The position numbers and the translations under genes were made by a program. Source: Watersipora subatra (lineage: Eukaryota; Bryozoa; Gymnolaemata; Cheilostomatida; Watersiporidae). From it: 64,000 nt of DNA. Below are positions 50,691 through 62,180 of the stretch, piece after piece. The stretch covers positions 4,836,001 through 4,900,000 of the forward strand of contig NC_088714.1 of assembly GCF_963576615.1 (NCBI RefSeq). The letters are read 5' to 3'. How positions within the stretch are numbered: position 1 is the stretch's first letter; every line of letters begins with the position of its first letter. The notes below the pieces were generated by a model. It made no database searches. It was not told the origin of the DNA and saw only the letters and a list, made by a program, of their open reading frames with translations.

Positions 50691-51884
50691 TACATGTATA
50701 TTTTTTATAACACACATATGAACTGTCACAGTGCTTTTGAGCTCAGTGCTTTCCATACATCTCTATTCTTGTGTGCCAGCATTGCCCAAGCAGTAATCCT
50801 ATACCACTTATGACATCACCAATCTGATGCTCCTATACCCCTTGTCACCACTCTAGTTTCCATCGTAGTTTTGTGCTAATTGTCAAGCATACATACCACG
50901 CAGGAATAGTCAACTAAGAATAATACAAGTCCACAATACTGACCTGAAGTTGTTACCAGCTGACTGCGTAAATGGTAAATACATAGATAGTTTTTAACAA
51001 TTGCTGTGTATAACTTTTATTTGATTTGACAGAAAACCTAATCTGTTAGGTTTGTTTAACGTTTTAACATATTACATTGTGTATGTAAATATATTAGTTT
51101 GAAAATGCTATTTAGTCAATTCTGGTTGAACTTCATGTTTGGAAAATGCTAGAGATCATGCTCCCATTTTATTTTTGCTATAATAGACAAAACTCAATAC
51201 GTTCATGTGTATTATTTGCATTATTTGCAAAAATAATACATGTCTCTAATAATTGTACAGGTAGCACCAGTCTATAAAGACACAAATAGAAAGCCTATTG
51301 TCAGAGAGATTGATAGCACATTAATGCTCTTACTCTATGTTATTAGTTGTGTTATCAGGTTAAAAGACTTTTATTTACGTAGGATTTCCAATGCTTTCAT
51401 CAGCGAAATCAACTTATGTATACGAACTTTCTGTATAAATTATATTAGTTTTTCTTGCCCATCTGAAAGATTGTACATGGTGTCTGCAAACATTTTAATC
51501 AATCGTGAGCATTATTTTTATTTTACAACAGTTCTCAAGCTCGAAGTAAATTTAAAAAGAACTAAAAAATTAAAGAATGCTAAAATTAGAGTTTCTAATT
51601 GAATATGCTGACAGACAGCATATCAATTACTCTTGATTAAAGTAAGTGTGTTTAAAAAAAGTGTAGATTCATTGGTAAACAATTTATTTTCCCCAAATTT
51701 GTTAAAAAAAACCATCAAGTCAACAAAATATATAAATTATTTAAATAGTAATAACAACAATGTATAACATCCGACTGCTGTCTCAGGTAAAGCGTTGTAC
51801 CAGCGTTATGAGTATTGACGTTTCACTCCGTGATTTGTTTGACCTCAAAATAATAAATAATTGTTTCTCTGTTTTTAGAATTCA
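50691..51884. other. POX-B 3' flank, no second gene seen
   Basis: A 120-codon plus-strand frame (51240-51602) has an AT-driven composition (Ile, Leu, Asn, Lys) and no motif. No canonical AATAAA was found in the first 100 bases after the POX-B stop, so its poly(A) site is undefined. Confidence 0.4.
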
Positions 51885-54800
51885 TTAATTAAAGACTTGG
51901 CGGCGCTGAGGGTCAAAGGTCGCTGTGTTGCTCATCTTTGTTATTGCTCGTCTCAACACTCTCAAAAAAGCCATGTTATCTGTGGCAAACCGATCAACCT
52001 GTGAAAATAAAATTTATTCGTTAAATTGACACTATGTGCAAATAAGTCTAACAAGAAAATGTAAGTATGGTAATATATATATTATGTAAGTATGGTAATA
52101 TATCAAAGATATATCATTGAAAATAAAACTTTATAGCGAAGTTTCAAATAGCGGTACTTACAAAGGTGGATGTAGTGACGGCTAAAGGACAGCCACGGCT
52201 TTCTTGACAGCTGGCCTCATTCCGTGATCCAGATACAGTGAACTGGTGCTGGAGTATCATATCAGCATGCAACATAGTTAGATTCGTGCCACTGCTCGTA
52301 GTGCCAACCCACTGTGTAGCTCTAAAAGGTCAAACAAGCGACATTGATAGAGGGCGCTCTAAATGATAATTCTCATTTAGATGTGGAGTTGTCTATCAGC
52401 ATACAGACTGATGGGACAACTTCAGCTATTACTTCATTTTTTTAATAGATTGGAAAAGCTAGCAAGTTTGGTAACACATAGTGTGAAATTATATGGTAAA
52501 TATACATTCAAAATATTTTCATTATTGTTTCTTTAATTTTCAAATAACGAATTTTTTGCAGTCACAATCACAAGTAGTCGCAATCACTTCTCCTTAATAC
52601 TGGTCATCAAACAATATATTTACATTAGTATATTTGTTGAAAGATACAAAGTTCTCTCATGTATTTTATGTACTTATAATTATGCATGAAATGCTTACCC
52701 TGCCTTAGGCTGGAACACTTGGGAGAACCGAACACGGGTCATAGCTTGAAAATATCCATTATTGAGAACGGTTGGGGAAAGGTCCCATGGTCCATCAAAC
52801 CCTGTTACATCTGCATGGTTTTGCCCCACCGAGTGACAACCTAAAAGAGTATGTAATATTATTATTTATTAATAACTACAAGAAACAAAGTTACATTTAG
52901 CATAATTTTAAATCACTAAATTTAAAAGCTTGGACAAATCAAAAGCTCAGTTCTAACTTGAAGTGTTAAAAATGAAAGATCATATAATAGAGTCAGAGGT
53001 TACAAGAAGTGATAACTGTAGAAAGATGCAAATAAGAGAATAGGAAAGCAGGCATCGTCTCCACCTACCCATTAAGGCGACCATCTCTTCTTGAGTAAGA
53101 CCAAAGTCATCAACCAATCCTTGAGGAGAGTGAATGTCTTGTCCAAGAGGAAAGGCTGGCTGTGGTGGGTCATCAGGGTTGTCACAGGTCACCCTTCCAG
53201 AGGTGAAAATGAAGTCAAAAGTACATCTGTCTTGGTTGCAGCCGCTGTTGTCTCTTTCCACCCCGGCCTTGACAGCCATGAGGCCGGCGAGAGCTCCGTA
53301 GTCAGCGAGGCTGATGAAGTCTTTCCACCTCTGATGGTTTGCTCTCAGCTCATTGTAGTGAGGAATAAGACCTGGATGTACATATAATAGTCAAAATTTA
53401 GACTCTTGGCTACAAGCAATGCTTGAATGTTATATGATAATGTCTAAAATGACTATAAATGAAATGTATATATATATATACATATAAAATATATTAAGAA
53501 CTGAAAACTTGACCTAAACTGAAAAATGACCTAAGAGGCTCCGTTACCACTATTACAGCTAAAATAAGTCTATGGATATGTATGGTAGTACAGTTATGAT
53601 AAGTCTATGCATACAATTGTATTTATTTGTGAGATGACCACAAAAACCACTTTAAATCTTGGCTCTAAATATTTTTTTATGAACCATGAAAACAATTCAA
53701 TATATGCCATCGGTGAATGGCTTATCCAAGTTATATTTTTTAAATCTGTAATGGCTTCTGAAGTCTTGCCAATAGGTAACATTTATATGAATTTTTCTTA
53801 GCTTGCAATGAAAATAACTGACAAGTTGTTATTATTTTTTGTTGTTAATATGACTGATGAGCCAGCGCAGACAAGGTCAGGTATTTTTTAATATCTCCAA
53901 CAAATCTTTCCGATGAAATCACAGGCACGCTTGCGGAAGAGAAATATTGTTGCTGGCAATAGTTGTTTAGAGGATTAGCGAGGCACGAGCTCCGGATTGC
54001 ACCGGTGCTGGTGTGTGCTGGCTTATTAATCACATATTACTCAATGAATAGAAATGCTTGAGTGAGCTCTCCACAAATGCCTCAATACAGGAACCGAAGC
54101 AAAAATCACATTATTTGGTGCATTAATCTTTTAATTCAAAGTGCGCAGACTTGCACTGTGGTACTCTGCAATGGAAACATGACAAGGCATTGTTTTTTGC
54201 TTTTATTTTGTGCATTTTTTGCGCTGTGTTTAACAGCGAACAAAGTTTTGAGACATATCCTACACTTTAGCCTGTACCAACCTGAATTTCCAGGATCTGC
54301 TACATTTAAGCACCCGTCACATCCAGCTGGACCGACGCACATATGGAATCCCATTTGTACATATTTTGCTATCTTTGGAACCTAAAACATGCAATTATAT
54401 ATATTAGCTAATGAGCAGGGCTTGAAAGCGTTTTCTACTGACTACGATGGAGGGTTTACTAGTTGTTTTAAGCGAATCACAGTATTCTTTAATCATATGA
54501 AAAAGAACTGCGCTGCTTAGTGCCAGCTTCTAATGCTCTATTATCTAAGCACCAATTACTCAAACTTAATAAAAGCAAATGTATACATACATCGATGAAC
54601 AGAACTTCAAACTCGTCTTTCATGGCTTCCAGACGTTGAGCAGTCAATGGTTGCGCCGTTCCTGGAGACTGAGTCGCTGTCGTCTGAAGCACGGAGCGAG
54701 TCGTTGACCTCCGCGGTGGTCGAGTTGTTGGCCTATCTTTTCGAGTCGGTCTTGTCACCGGGAACGGTGCTTGGGTTGATGCCGAAGAAGCCGTTGTTGT

Positions 54801-55220
54801 ATCGGAGTCCAGAGCTGAGAGAAGCTTGTCTAAGTCAAAGCCGTTTGTACCGATATCTCTAAGGGCTGCCTGCACAGCTGCCGAGTCAGCCCAACCACTT
54901 CCATTCCTAGGTCTGGCACGGGTTGTTGCTGACTGACAGTGCACATACACTATCAGTGGCAGCAACAAGCACATCATCAGCTTGTACATCCTGCAAGAAT
55001 TAATTATCACAAACATGAATTAAGAGCTAAAATATCAGAAGATTAAAGTTAGATATTTAAAATAAAAAAACAAGTAAATGAAGTTTAAAACACTGCAAAT
55101 GAACATGAACTGTATTTGTTATAAATTATACATTATCAGTGACATAATATTTAATTTTTCTGCTGTAATTTTAATTCTGCTGCTTTTGATCGCTGTTCTA
55201 TCAATTAAATCTTACCTCAT
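51885..55220 (-). CDS. POX-B: secreted plant/fungal-type haem peroxidase, seven coding exons
   Basis: Paralogue of POX-A, upstream of it on the same strand. Exons: 55220-55216 (only ATG AG), 54990-54591, 54381-54282, 53371-53069, 52840-52699, 52321-52162, 51998-51885 (stop TAA). The lengths sum to 1224 nt, giving 407 residues. The 5-nt start exon ends at ATGAG|GTAAGA and joins a TTGCAG acceptor, so the protein begins MRMYKLMMCLLL, a clear signal peptide. Residues about 20-115 form a Thr/Arg/Pro-rich low-complexity linker. The domain then shows VQMGFHMC (distal His148, Gln144 for Arg), GCDGC, LADYG, TSGR, VALMGCHSVG (proximal His272), TGFDGPWDLSP, MLHAD (Asp337) and a C-terminal FATDN-x-x-F helix. 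It probably reacts with hydrogen peroxide outside the cell, but the loss of the distal Arg predicts slow or altered chemistry. About half of the residues in the proximal-His exon match POX-A (23 of 47). Confidence 0.88.
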
Positions 55221-55326
55221 TTTGCTTTCAAGTAAGTTAAATATTTCGAAGATATTTCTGTTATATTTCAAAACTGTGTTGTTCACTCCTCGCTTAAAGC
55301 CTGTCTGGTCATAATGCTAGCTGCAG

Positions 55327-55340
55327 CTTAATATATCCCC
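55327..55340 (-). promoter_or_regulatory. candidate TATA element of POX-B
   Basis: The minus strand reads GGGGATATATTAAG about 110 nt upstream of the POX-B start codon, a plausible TATA box for a short 5' leader. An ATG at 55312-55310 opens a nine-codon upstream frame (stop TGA) if transcription starts beyond it. AT-rich DNA makes such matches common, so this rests on position only. Confidence 0.25.
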
Positions 55341-56289
55341 TTGTAATACGGTTTCATGTCCAGCCCCGGAAAGTTGTCACGACTCCCATAATTAATGGTA
55401 TTCATGGTATGGCCAGTAACGAGTAATACTCACTCGACTGTAAGATTATGGTAGAACCAAAGCTGGCTCGGAGTGTTGCAACGATGAGTTTGACAATGAT
55501 AAACGATGCTTATTACCCTTTCTTCATATGTCGAATCTTTTATAGAAACATGCCACACGCCCCTGATTCAGCATTCAGGCATGCATGCTAAGGCTATGCG
55601 CTAGACATGCGTTGATGTAAATGATTTTCTTCCTGGCACGGCGCAAGTCTCTGGTTTGCATTTTGTTAATATGAACATAAACAGAGATAAGTCGAGGTAA
55701 CACGCTCCTTACGTCTGTCCACTTTGATGGGTTATGACTAATACACATAGCGCTGGATTAATCTTGCCAAGTACTCATTCTCTCATACATTGTAAATCAA
55801 CAGATAGTGTGTTGTCTTTTCACTCAGAGTCCGCTTGTAACCAAAGAGCAGCAAAGTCACTGCGCAACCAAAGATACTACATTTTATCAATCAATACATT
55901 CAAAAAACTTTATGTCATATAAGCTTCAAAATTGGAATTTTGCAGCCAATCATACAGCTGAATTGTAACACTGAATATACACATGTTCAATTCAAACTTT
56001 TATTTTATATTATCTTAAAGTTTTATTATTTAATTGTAAAATTTAGAATTATGAATGAAACAATATTGCTTGGTTATCAGCTTACTGTCCGATAGATTAA
56101 TACTTTTTCTTATTCTGCTAAGGTGTGAAAGGGATCACAGTTGTCCTACGTGTCAAGTGTTATATTTTCTTAGCATTTTACAATATTTTCTGTATTTCAG
56201 AACCAGAATGTAAGCCACAGAATGACTCATGTGACGAACCTTCCCACATTATAATATATGTGGCCAAGGACACACACTGTTATTAATTA
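55341..56289. other. POX-B upstream flank
   Basis: No coding exon recognised. It would include the POX-B promoter region beyond the candidate TATA element. Confidence 0.4.
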
Positions 56290-56522
56290 TCTATATACAT
56301 AAACTCAAGTGTTTGTTGGTTGGTTTGTTATATGCCCAGCTGAAGCGATTACAAAATTAGAAGCGAAAAAACTGCTTCATGCTAGAATTGAACTCGAAAA
56401 CACTAGCTTTGCAGACACGCACCCACCTTGGCGCGCTATAAAATAATCAGTGACATTATTCTTACACATGCCAATCCTTATTGACAATTAGTTAAAATAC
56501 GCATTCTTCACACTTAGCTAGC
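56290..56522 (-). repeat. degraded SINE, family 2
   Basis: Shares a plus-strand edge of the type TCAAGTGTTTGTTGG, GCCCAGCTGAAGCGATTACA, a decayed B box (GAATTGAACTCGAAA) and a terminal CTTAGCTAGCACAG with the better copies. It is too mutated for certain boundaries. Confidence 0.45.
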
Positions 56523-57002
56523 ACAGTCGAACTACTAAAAAAAATACATGCCCAGAATTTCCCGAAATACTATAAATATATGCATATACATATCATAAAC
56601 TTAATTAAACTTAGATCACACACAGAAATAAACAAACATCTCTATTTAAAAGTTAGAACGATAAATGTTGTATGTGTTGATTAAAAATAAATTTTCTGTG
56701 CAAAAAAACTTGTTTTATTACTCCTGCTATGCCACGCATTCACCTAGTTATCAGATATTATCTTTTGCAGTTAGTCGTTCCAACAATGACTGTCTTATGG
56801 TTTAGGTATCACTGACTTCCACGCAGCTCTGTTTTTTGCCTTCTCTTGCCATCTGTACCAGATACAGAGAACATAAAAAGCTACATAAAGGATGTACAAC
56901 TAGCTATAAAGTAGGTAGTAAATATTAGTCACTGATGCTGAAACACATTCACCTGCAGCTTTTTCTTTTAATCTAATAATAGCCAGTTTGATTATCTAAA
57001 TT

Positions 57003-58030
57003 TATTGTACTGTTGGTTGTTAATACTACACTATCCTATGACACTTTTATTGTACTGTTGGTTGTTAATACCACACTATCCTATGACACTTTTATTGTAC
57101 TGTTTGTTGTTAACACCACACTATCCTATGACACTTTTATTGTACTGTTTGTTGTTAACACCACACTATCCTATGACACGTTCATTGTACTGTTTGTTGT
57201 TAATACCACACTATCCTATGACACTTTTATTGTACTGTTTGTTAATACTACACTATCCTATGACACTTTTATTGTACTGTTGGTTGTTAATACCACACTA
57301 TCCTATGACACTTTTATTGTACTGTTTGTTGTTAACACCACACTATCCTATGACACTTTTATTGTACTGTTTGTTGTTAACACCACACTATCCTATGACA
57401 CGTTCATTGTACTGTTTGTTGTTAATACCACACTATCCTATGACACTTTTATTGTACTGTTTGTTGTTAATACCACACTATTTTATGACACTTTTATTGT
57501 ACTGTTTGTTGTTAATACCACACTATCCTATGACACTTTTATTGTTCTGTTTGTTGTTAATACCACACTATCCTATGACACTTTTATTGTACTGTTTGTT
57601 AATACCACACAATCCTATGACACTTTTATTGTTCTGTTTGTTGTTAATACCACACTATCCTATGACACTTTTATTGTACTGTTTGTTGTTAATGCCACAC
57701 TATCCTATGACACTTTTATTGTACTGTTTGTTGTTAATACCACACTATCCTATGACACTTTTATTGTGCTGTTTGTTAATACCACACTATCCTATGACAC
57801 TTTTATTGTTCTGTTTGTTGTTAATACCACACTATCCTATGACACTTTTATTGTACTGTTTGTTGTTAATACCACACTATCCTATGACACTTTTATTGGT
57901 CTGTTTGTTGTTAATACCACACTATCCTATGACACTTTTATTGTACTGTTTGTTGTTAATACCACACTATCCTATGACACTTTTATTGGTCTGTTTGTTG
58001 TTAATACCACACTATCCTATGACACTTTTT
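57003..58030. repeat. 45-bp minisatellite, about 23 units, open in two frames
   Basis: The unit is TTATTGTACTGTTTGTTGTT, then AATACCACACTATCCTATGA and CACTT. Some units are 42 bp, having lost one GTT. Every length change is a multiple of three, so two plus-strand frames stay open through the array: 57005-58114 (369 codons, YCLLLIPHYPMTLLL repeats) and 57013-58047 (344 codons, VVNTTLSYDTFIVLF repeats). A block of about 222 bp (four 45-bp and one 42-bp units) is duplicated at about 57049 and 57271. Neither frame shows a splice site, leader or poly(A) signal that I can identify. Confidence 0.9.
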
Positions 58031-58736
58031 TGTCTGAACAAAATTAGAAATATTCTGAGTTCATGTAATTGTCTCAACATTTTTTTTCAAAGGAACCAGA
58101 AAGCTGTTTCCTGATTTCCTGAAGCAACCGGCTGAAAGAGACACAGTGGCAACCAAGCAGCTAATAGCGTACAGCAGCGTGGTGGATGATTCAGGTGATA
58201 ATCGCTGTAATCTTTTCAATTGCTGAGCTAAACGTGATTCTTTGAAGCTGAAAATAGCCCAGCGTAAGTGTAATTAAGACTTCCTTGTTGGCTTAGCTCA
58301 ACTTCGTTAAGATTAGTCAAGCGAAAATATAAGAGGTACTTGTAGCAAATTTGGCTGAATCAAGTAAGATAGATTTCATTTTTATTTAGAGCTTAGCCTG
58401 ACCCATTATTTTGAGGATTTGAATGAAATGCGATTTATATACACAAACTAACCATAAAATTTATATGAGACTCTTCTTTTAATGGCACCAGTCAGGTAAA
58501 GGAGTGATAGCTAATCCTAAGACAGTTTGCGAGACAAATAGATAATAACCCAAAATTTTATCCATGCTAAGAGCCTGCGTGTAATAGGATGAAATGCTAG
58601 TTTATTGCATTAGCGCTTGTAGTAGGTGTACCAGCTTGAGGCAGTCTTAATCATATCCTTTGTCATAAGTTTTTTTTGAGTTTCTGTCCATATTTGACGT
58701 GGTTGGCTAGCTTCCACCAACACTTACGTAATGACT

Positions 58737-58958
58737 TTATTTCCAACCACAGCTGTCAGAGTTTTCATTAACAACTAGAGTGATTGGCTGCTTTAATTCC
58801 ATAGCTAGCTTTTTATGATTATCGAAACGAACATATCCGCAACTTGAGGATATCTCGTCGAGTTTCTCATATCTGGTGCATAATTGATGTGGTCTCACGT
58901 CTACTAGCGATTTATTTGTCTCCCCACATTCAGAGAATGTAGCGTTTTGAGTTTCCAT
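58737..58958 (-). CDS. small orphan frame, 73 codons, unknown
   Basis: METQNATFSECGETNK starts a non-repetitive, hydrophilic frame with four Cys residues, ending SCGWK-stop. The stop overlaps an AATAAA (GGAAATAAAG). There is no signal peptide, acceptor or known motif. Amino-acid composition is more protein-like than in most frames here, which is the only reason to list it. Confidence 0.2.
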   Translation of the reverse strand: METQNATFSECGETNKSLVDVRPHQLCTRYEKLDEISSSCGYVRFDNHKKLAMELKQPITLVVNENSDSCGWK

Positions 58959-59290
58959 TTCATTTTCATCAAAAATAAATAATAAAAAGTAATAAAGAGA
59001 ACATCCACTAGCATTTAGAAAGTGTTATGATGATACTCGAATGCCCGATACGCTTTTGATCGAAATTTTCTGTAAAAAGTACACATGCCTCTGCTAAAGA
59101 AAAAGCTTTTCAACCTATTAAAAATTCATAAAATTTATGTTATTGGAATTTTTTTTGGAACAAATAGTCTTATCATACAGATCTCTGTTTTCAAGTTAAC
59201 CAAGTAAAGCACTACACTGCATAGAGTAATGGTAGTAGATTAACTTAAGATTAAGATAGATTAACTTAAGATTAAGTAGTAGCGCATGCT

Positions 59291-59510
59291 AGCAGCCGTG
59301 GCCTAGTGGTCTAGAATGTGTGACCTACAAACAACAGGTTGGGATTAAATACCCAAAAAAGGCTGCTGATGGAGACAGGAATGGCATACAACCTAAACTC
59401 TGCAAGTGGATGTGTCTCCAATCTCGGCTTGATTCCCTTGCCCTTTGACCTCAGACACATCTAGCCAAGATTACTACGCTATTGTTTGCGAAATAACAAC
59501 ATGGGCAGCC
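59291..59510 (+). repeat. tRNA-derived SINE, family 1, copy 2
   Basis: The head AGCAGCCGTGGCCTAGTGGT contains a good A box (TGGCCTAGTGG). The B box is decayed (GGGATTAAATACC). The body, GCTGCTGATGGAGACAGGAA and GGATGTGTCTCCAATCTCGG, aligns with the copy at 26723. Confidence 0.7.
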
Positions 59511-59609
59511 TCTATATGGAATGCTCACACACTAGCTTGGTGTTACGGATGAGCATCTTGTAGCTTATACTTTGTAGTATATTGTAGCATACTTCAGACT
59601 AGTAGTAAA

Positions 59610-59667
59610 CATTTTACTTAAAATGTAGTTTAAATAAAAAATGTAAATACATTTTAAGTAAAAAATG
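59610..59667. repeat. 18-20-bp inverted repeat
   Basis: CATTTTACTTAAAATGTA (59610-59627) pairs with TACATTTTAAGTAAAAAATG (59648-59667) apart from a small bulge. No flanking direct repeat was found. Confidence 0.7.
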
Positions 59668-60639
59668 TATTTTCATGATGAAGAAAAGTTTAGCTTTTAT
59701 ATAAACCTAACTCAGCAATTCTTCCCTATTTTTCACTATTTCACTATTTTTCTCGAAAGAAATCTATTTTGTTGGTGTAATGCTTATGAATGGTTCTCAA
59801 AGATTCAATAAACAGTAAAGTGACATCTTGCATAGACAGCAAATTGTAGAACAAAAGTCCTTCGTTGACCTTTTCAGCTCATGTTCAAACATCTAAACTA
59901 AGGTTTGGTGTTTTTAAAGATCTTTGTACGCAATACAGATGTCCATGACAACAACGTCCCAGCTTACGCAACTCTCTTTTGTCTCTCGGTGTGGGTTTGC
60001 ATAACACTGAGGTATTCACTTAGCTAACAACATCACAATCATCATGAACTGAGGGGCGGTTGTTAGCCTAAGGGAAACAGACTAATGCGTGACATCATCC
60101 ATAGCGGCTAACATTGCTACGTTATGATTCCTTGTGTTCACTGAAAACAATTTATTGGCAATTCAAATAGTTGGAATGTAAATGGTGCGAGGTGTACCAG
60201 CCTAGGATACGGTCAGGTTGGTACGACTATGCCAATAATATCACACTTTCTTAAGCTCAGTACTAAATTAGATTACTATTAAAACTGGAGGTGTTAGATT
60301 TCACTGCGATAAGACTGCAACAATAAAGATTTATGTACAATATAATAGTTTAATAATTTTACTTAAAGATTGCTACACCGGCTTCATCAGGCCAATTGGA
60401 ACATTGCTATCGATCTTTTGAGTTCCGCAAAATTTCTTCTCATATGTTGCAGCTACCTTGAAACGACGAAAACCTATTCCAAACAAGTTAAGTTGTAGCG
60501 ATGTCATAACATTCCTTGGAAATTGTGAAAAAGGTAGAGGTATAGGAATACAGTTGTTTCAGACAGACTAACATCATCTATATGATGTATCTATGTATGT
60601 CGACACTAAACTCACAATAATAACCATAATCTATATATA

Positions 60640-61017
60640 TATACAAATCTCAGTGTTTATCTGTCATCTGTTGTTTGCCCAGTTATGGCAATAAAGTTTT
60701 CGCGCAGGGTTTGAACTCGGAACATCCAGATCTGCAGACCAACGAGCTAATCCACACTACACTACGTTGCTATTGCCGCACTACGGTATAATAGGGCACA
60801 TACTTATGCATCGCTTGCAAAAATATAAGACACCTAAAGTTCAAGATTGTGTTATAGATCATTACGGGTAACGTAACAAGCTAGCTTCAGACGTAGGACA
60901 CGACTCCCACTATAGTAAGTTACTAGCTTTGCTGGCTAAGTTACTCAAATTCATTGGGTAATTATTTTATTATTAGTTTATTATTACTATTATTACTAGT
61001 GCAATGCCGAGCATTCA
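60640..61017 (-). repeat. tRNA-derived SINE, family 2, copy 2
   Basis: The plus strand shows CAGTGTTTATCTGTCATCTG, TGCCCAGTTATGGCAATAAA, a reversed B box (GGTTTGAACTCGG) and CAGACCAACGAGCTAATCCA, matching the copy at 50340. It ends GTGCAATGCCGAGCATTCAG. Confidence 0.7.
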
Positions 61018-61053
61018 GCCAGTCTTTGCTATCATTAGAGCTGTGCTCACCCA

Positions 61054-61180
61054 TCTGTTCAAAGTCACGACGAGATGTTTAGAAAAAATAACGAATCACA
61101 CAAGATTTGAACCCAGACATTTGGCTCAGCAGCCCTGAACACTATTAACTGTTTCACTCAACCATCTTGCTTCATCTTGG
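61054..61180 (-). repeat. tRNA-like fragment, probable SINE head
   Basis: The minus strand contains AAGATGGTTGAGTGAAACAG and, downstream, GGGTTCAAATCTTGTG, spaced roughly as the A and B boxes of a Leu/Ser-type tRNA. I could not fold a full cloverleaf, so a SINE remnant is preferred over a tRNA gene. Confidence 0.35.
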
Positions 61181-61845
61181 AATAATTGTACAGACATTTA
61201 TTAGCCATGACGATCTCTCCCGATCCACCGGACTGCCCGAGCGCCAGTATATATAAAAAGAGTATATAAAGAGTTTATTTACTTATTACTCGTGCCTGAA
61301 AGTTCCTCAAAATGGATTAACCTTTGCGAGAGGGTGCGACGCGTGCCACCTCATGTCATTAGACTGTCATGAGAAGATGTTGTCAAAGTACGCCTACAAG
61401 CCATTCCAAGCATTGATCATATGACATGTATTATGGATTAACTCAGTCATTTGGTCATTTTTGATGCTCCCACTTTTTCGTTTGTAAGAAATTTCTGGTT
61501 TATTTTATTTATGTTTCTAAAAGAGGTATACGTTTAATATTAAGCAATACAAATTTTAATTTCAAGTGATGTTTTAATATATTTGTAACTGTGTTATTTT
61601 ATATATCCACGTATCTACTGCATGGTATTATCTAGCAAAAGAGATGTGAAAATTCCCATATGATATGTGTAGAAATACTCACCAGGTGTGATACATGTAT
61701 GTGTAGCTCATCACATGTCTTTGCCCAAACATAGACATATTAGTGAAGAAAAATCCGATATTCCAGATTTGTTTTAGTTTATATAATATACATGTGTATA
61801 TTTGAATAGTTTAAAGTAAAGTACATAATTTATATAAGTATATAT

Positions 61846-61915
61846 ATACTATGTATGTATGCATGTATGTATGTACGTACGTACGTATGTATGAATAGAT
61901 ATAGATAGATGTACT
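61846..61915. repeat. (TATG)n/(TACG)n microsatellite
   Basis: Tetranucleotide tract beginning TATGTATGTATGCATG, with three GTAC steps in the middle and running into ATAGATAGATG. Confidence 0.92.
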
Positions 61916-62078
61916 GTATTGGGCAGTCCGTAACAATTGTTTACAAAAATGTTTTTAGTATATGATACCATAGAGAAGTAAGTAGCTAAATAAAAAGAAA
62001 GGAAATTAACTGTAACATTTTCCATACTTCTGAGGTTCTGTAGTTAAAGTGGGTTTTCAAAAGATGATTAGAAAAGCA

Positions 62079-62180
62079 GTGATAGCAACAGCTCCATATT
62101 AGTAGACTCAACGTCAGAGCTGTACATCAGTGATAGCAACAGCTCCATATTAGTAGACTCAACGTCAGAGCTGTACATCA
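62079..62180. repeat. 51-bp perfect tandem duplication
   Basis: GTGATAGCAACAGCTCCATA to GAGCTGTACATCA occurs twice without a difference, indicating a recent event. Confidence 0.95.

Noticed and set aside
53091-53387. 98-codon plus-strand frame opposite POX-B exon 4
   Set aside because: Antisense shadow of the LADYG/TSGR-containing exon.
53850-54035. Possible small inverted-repeat element (TGAGCCAGCGCA / TGTGCTGGCTTA)
   Set aside because: The ends match only imperfectly, no target duplication was found, and it lies in a POX-B intron. Not strong enough to call.
54647-54862. 71-codon plus-strand frame
   Set aside because: Antisense shadow of the POX-B linker exon.
60373-60507. 44-codon minus-strand frame ending VPIGLMKPV, possible peptide precursor
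   Set aside because: No signal peptide or cleavage sites and it is short enough to be chance. An AATAAA-like tail nearby was not decisive.
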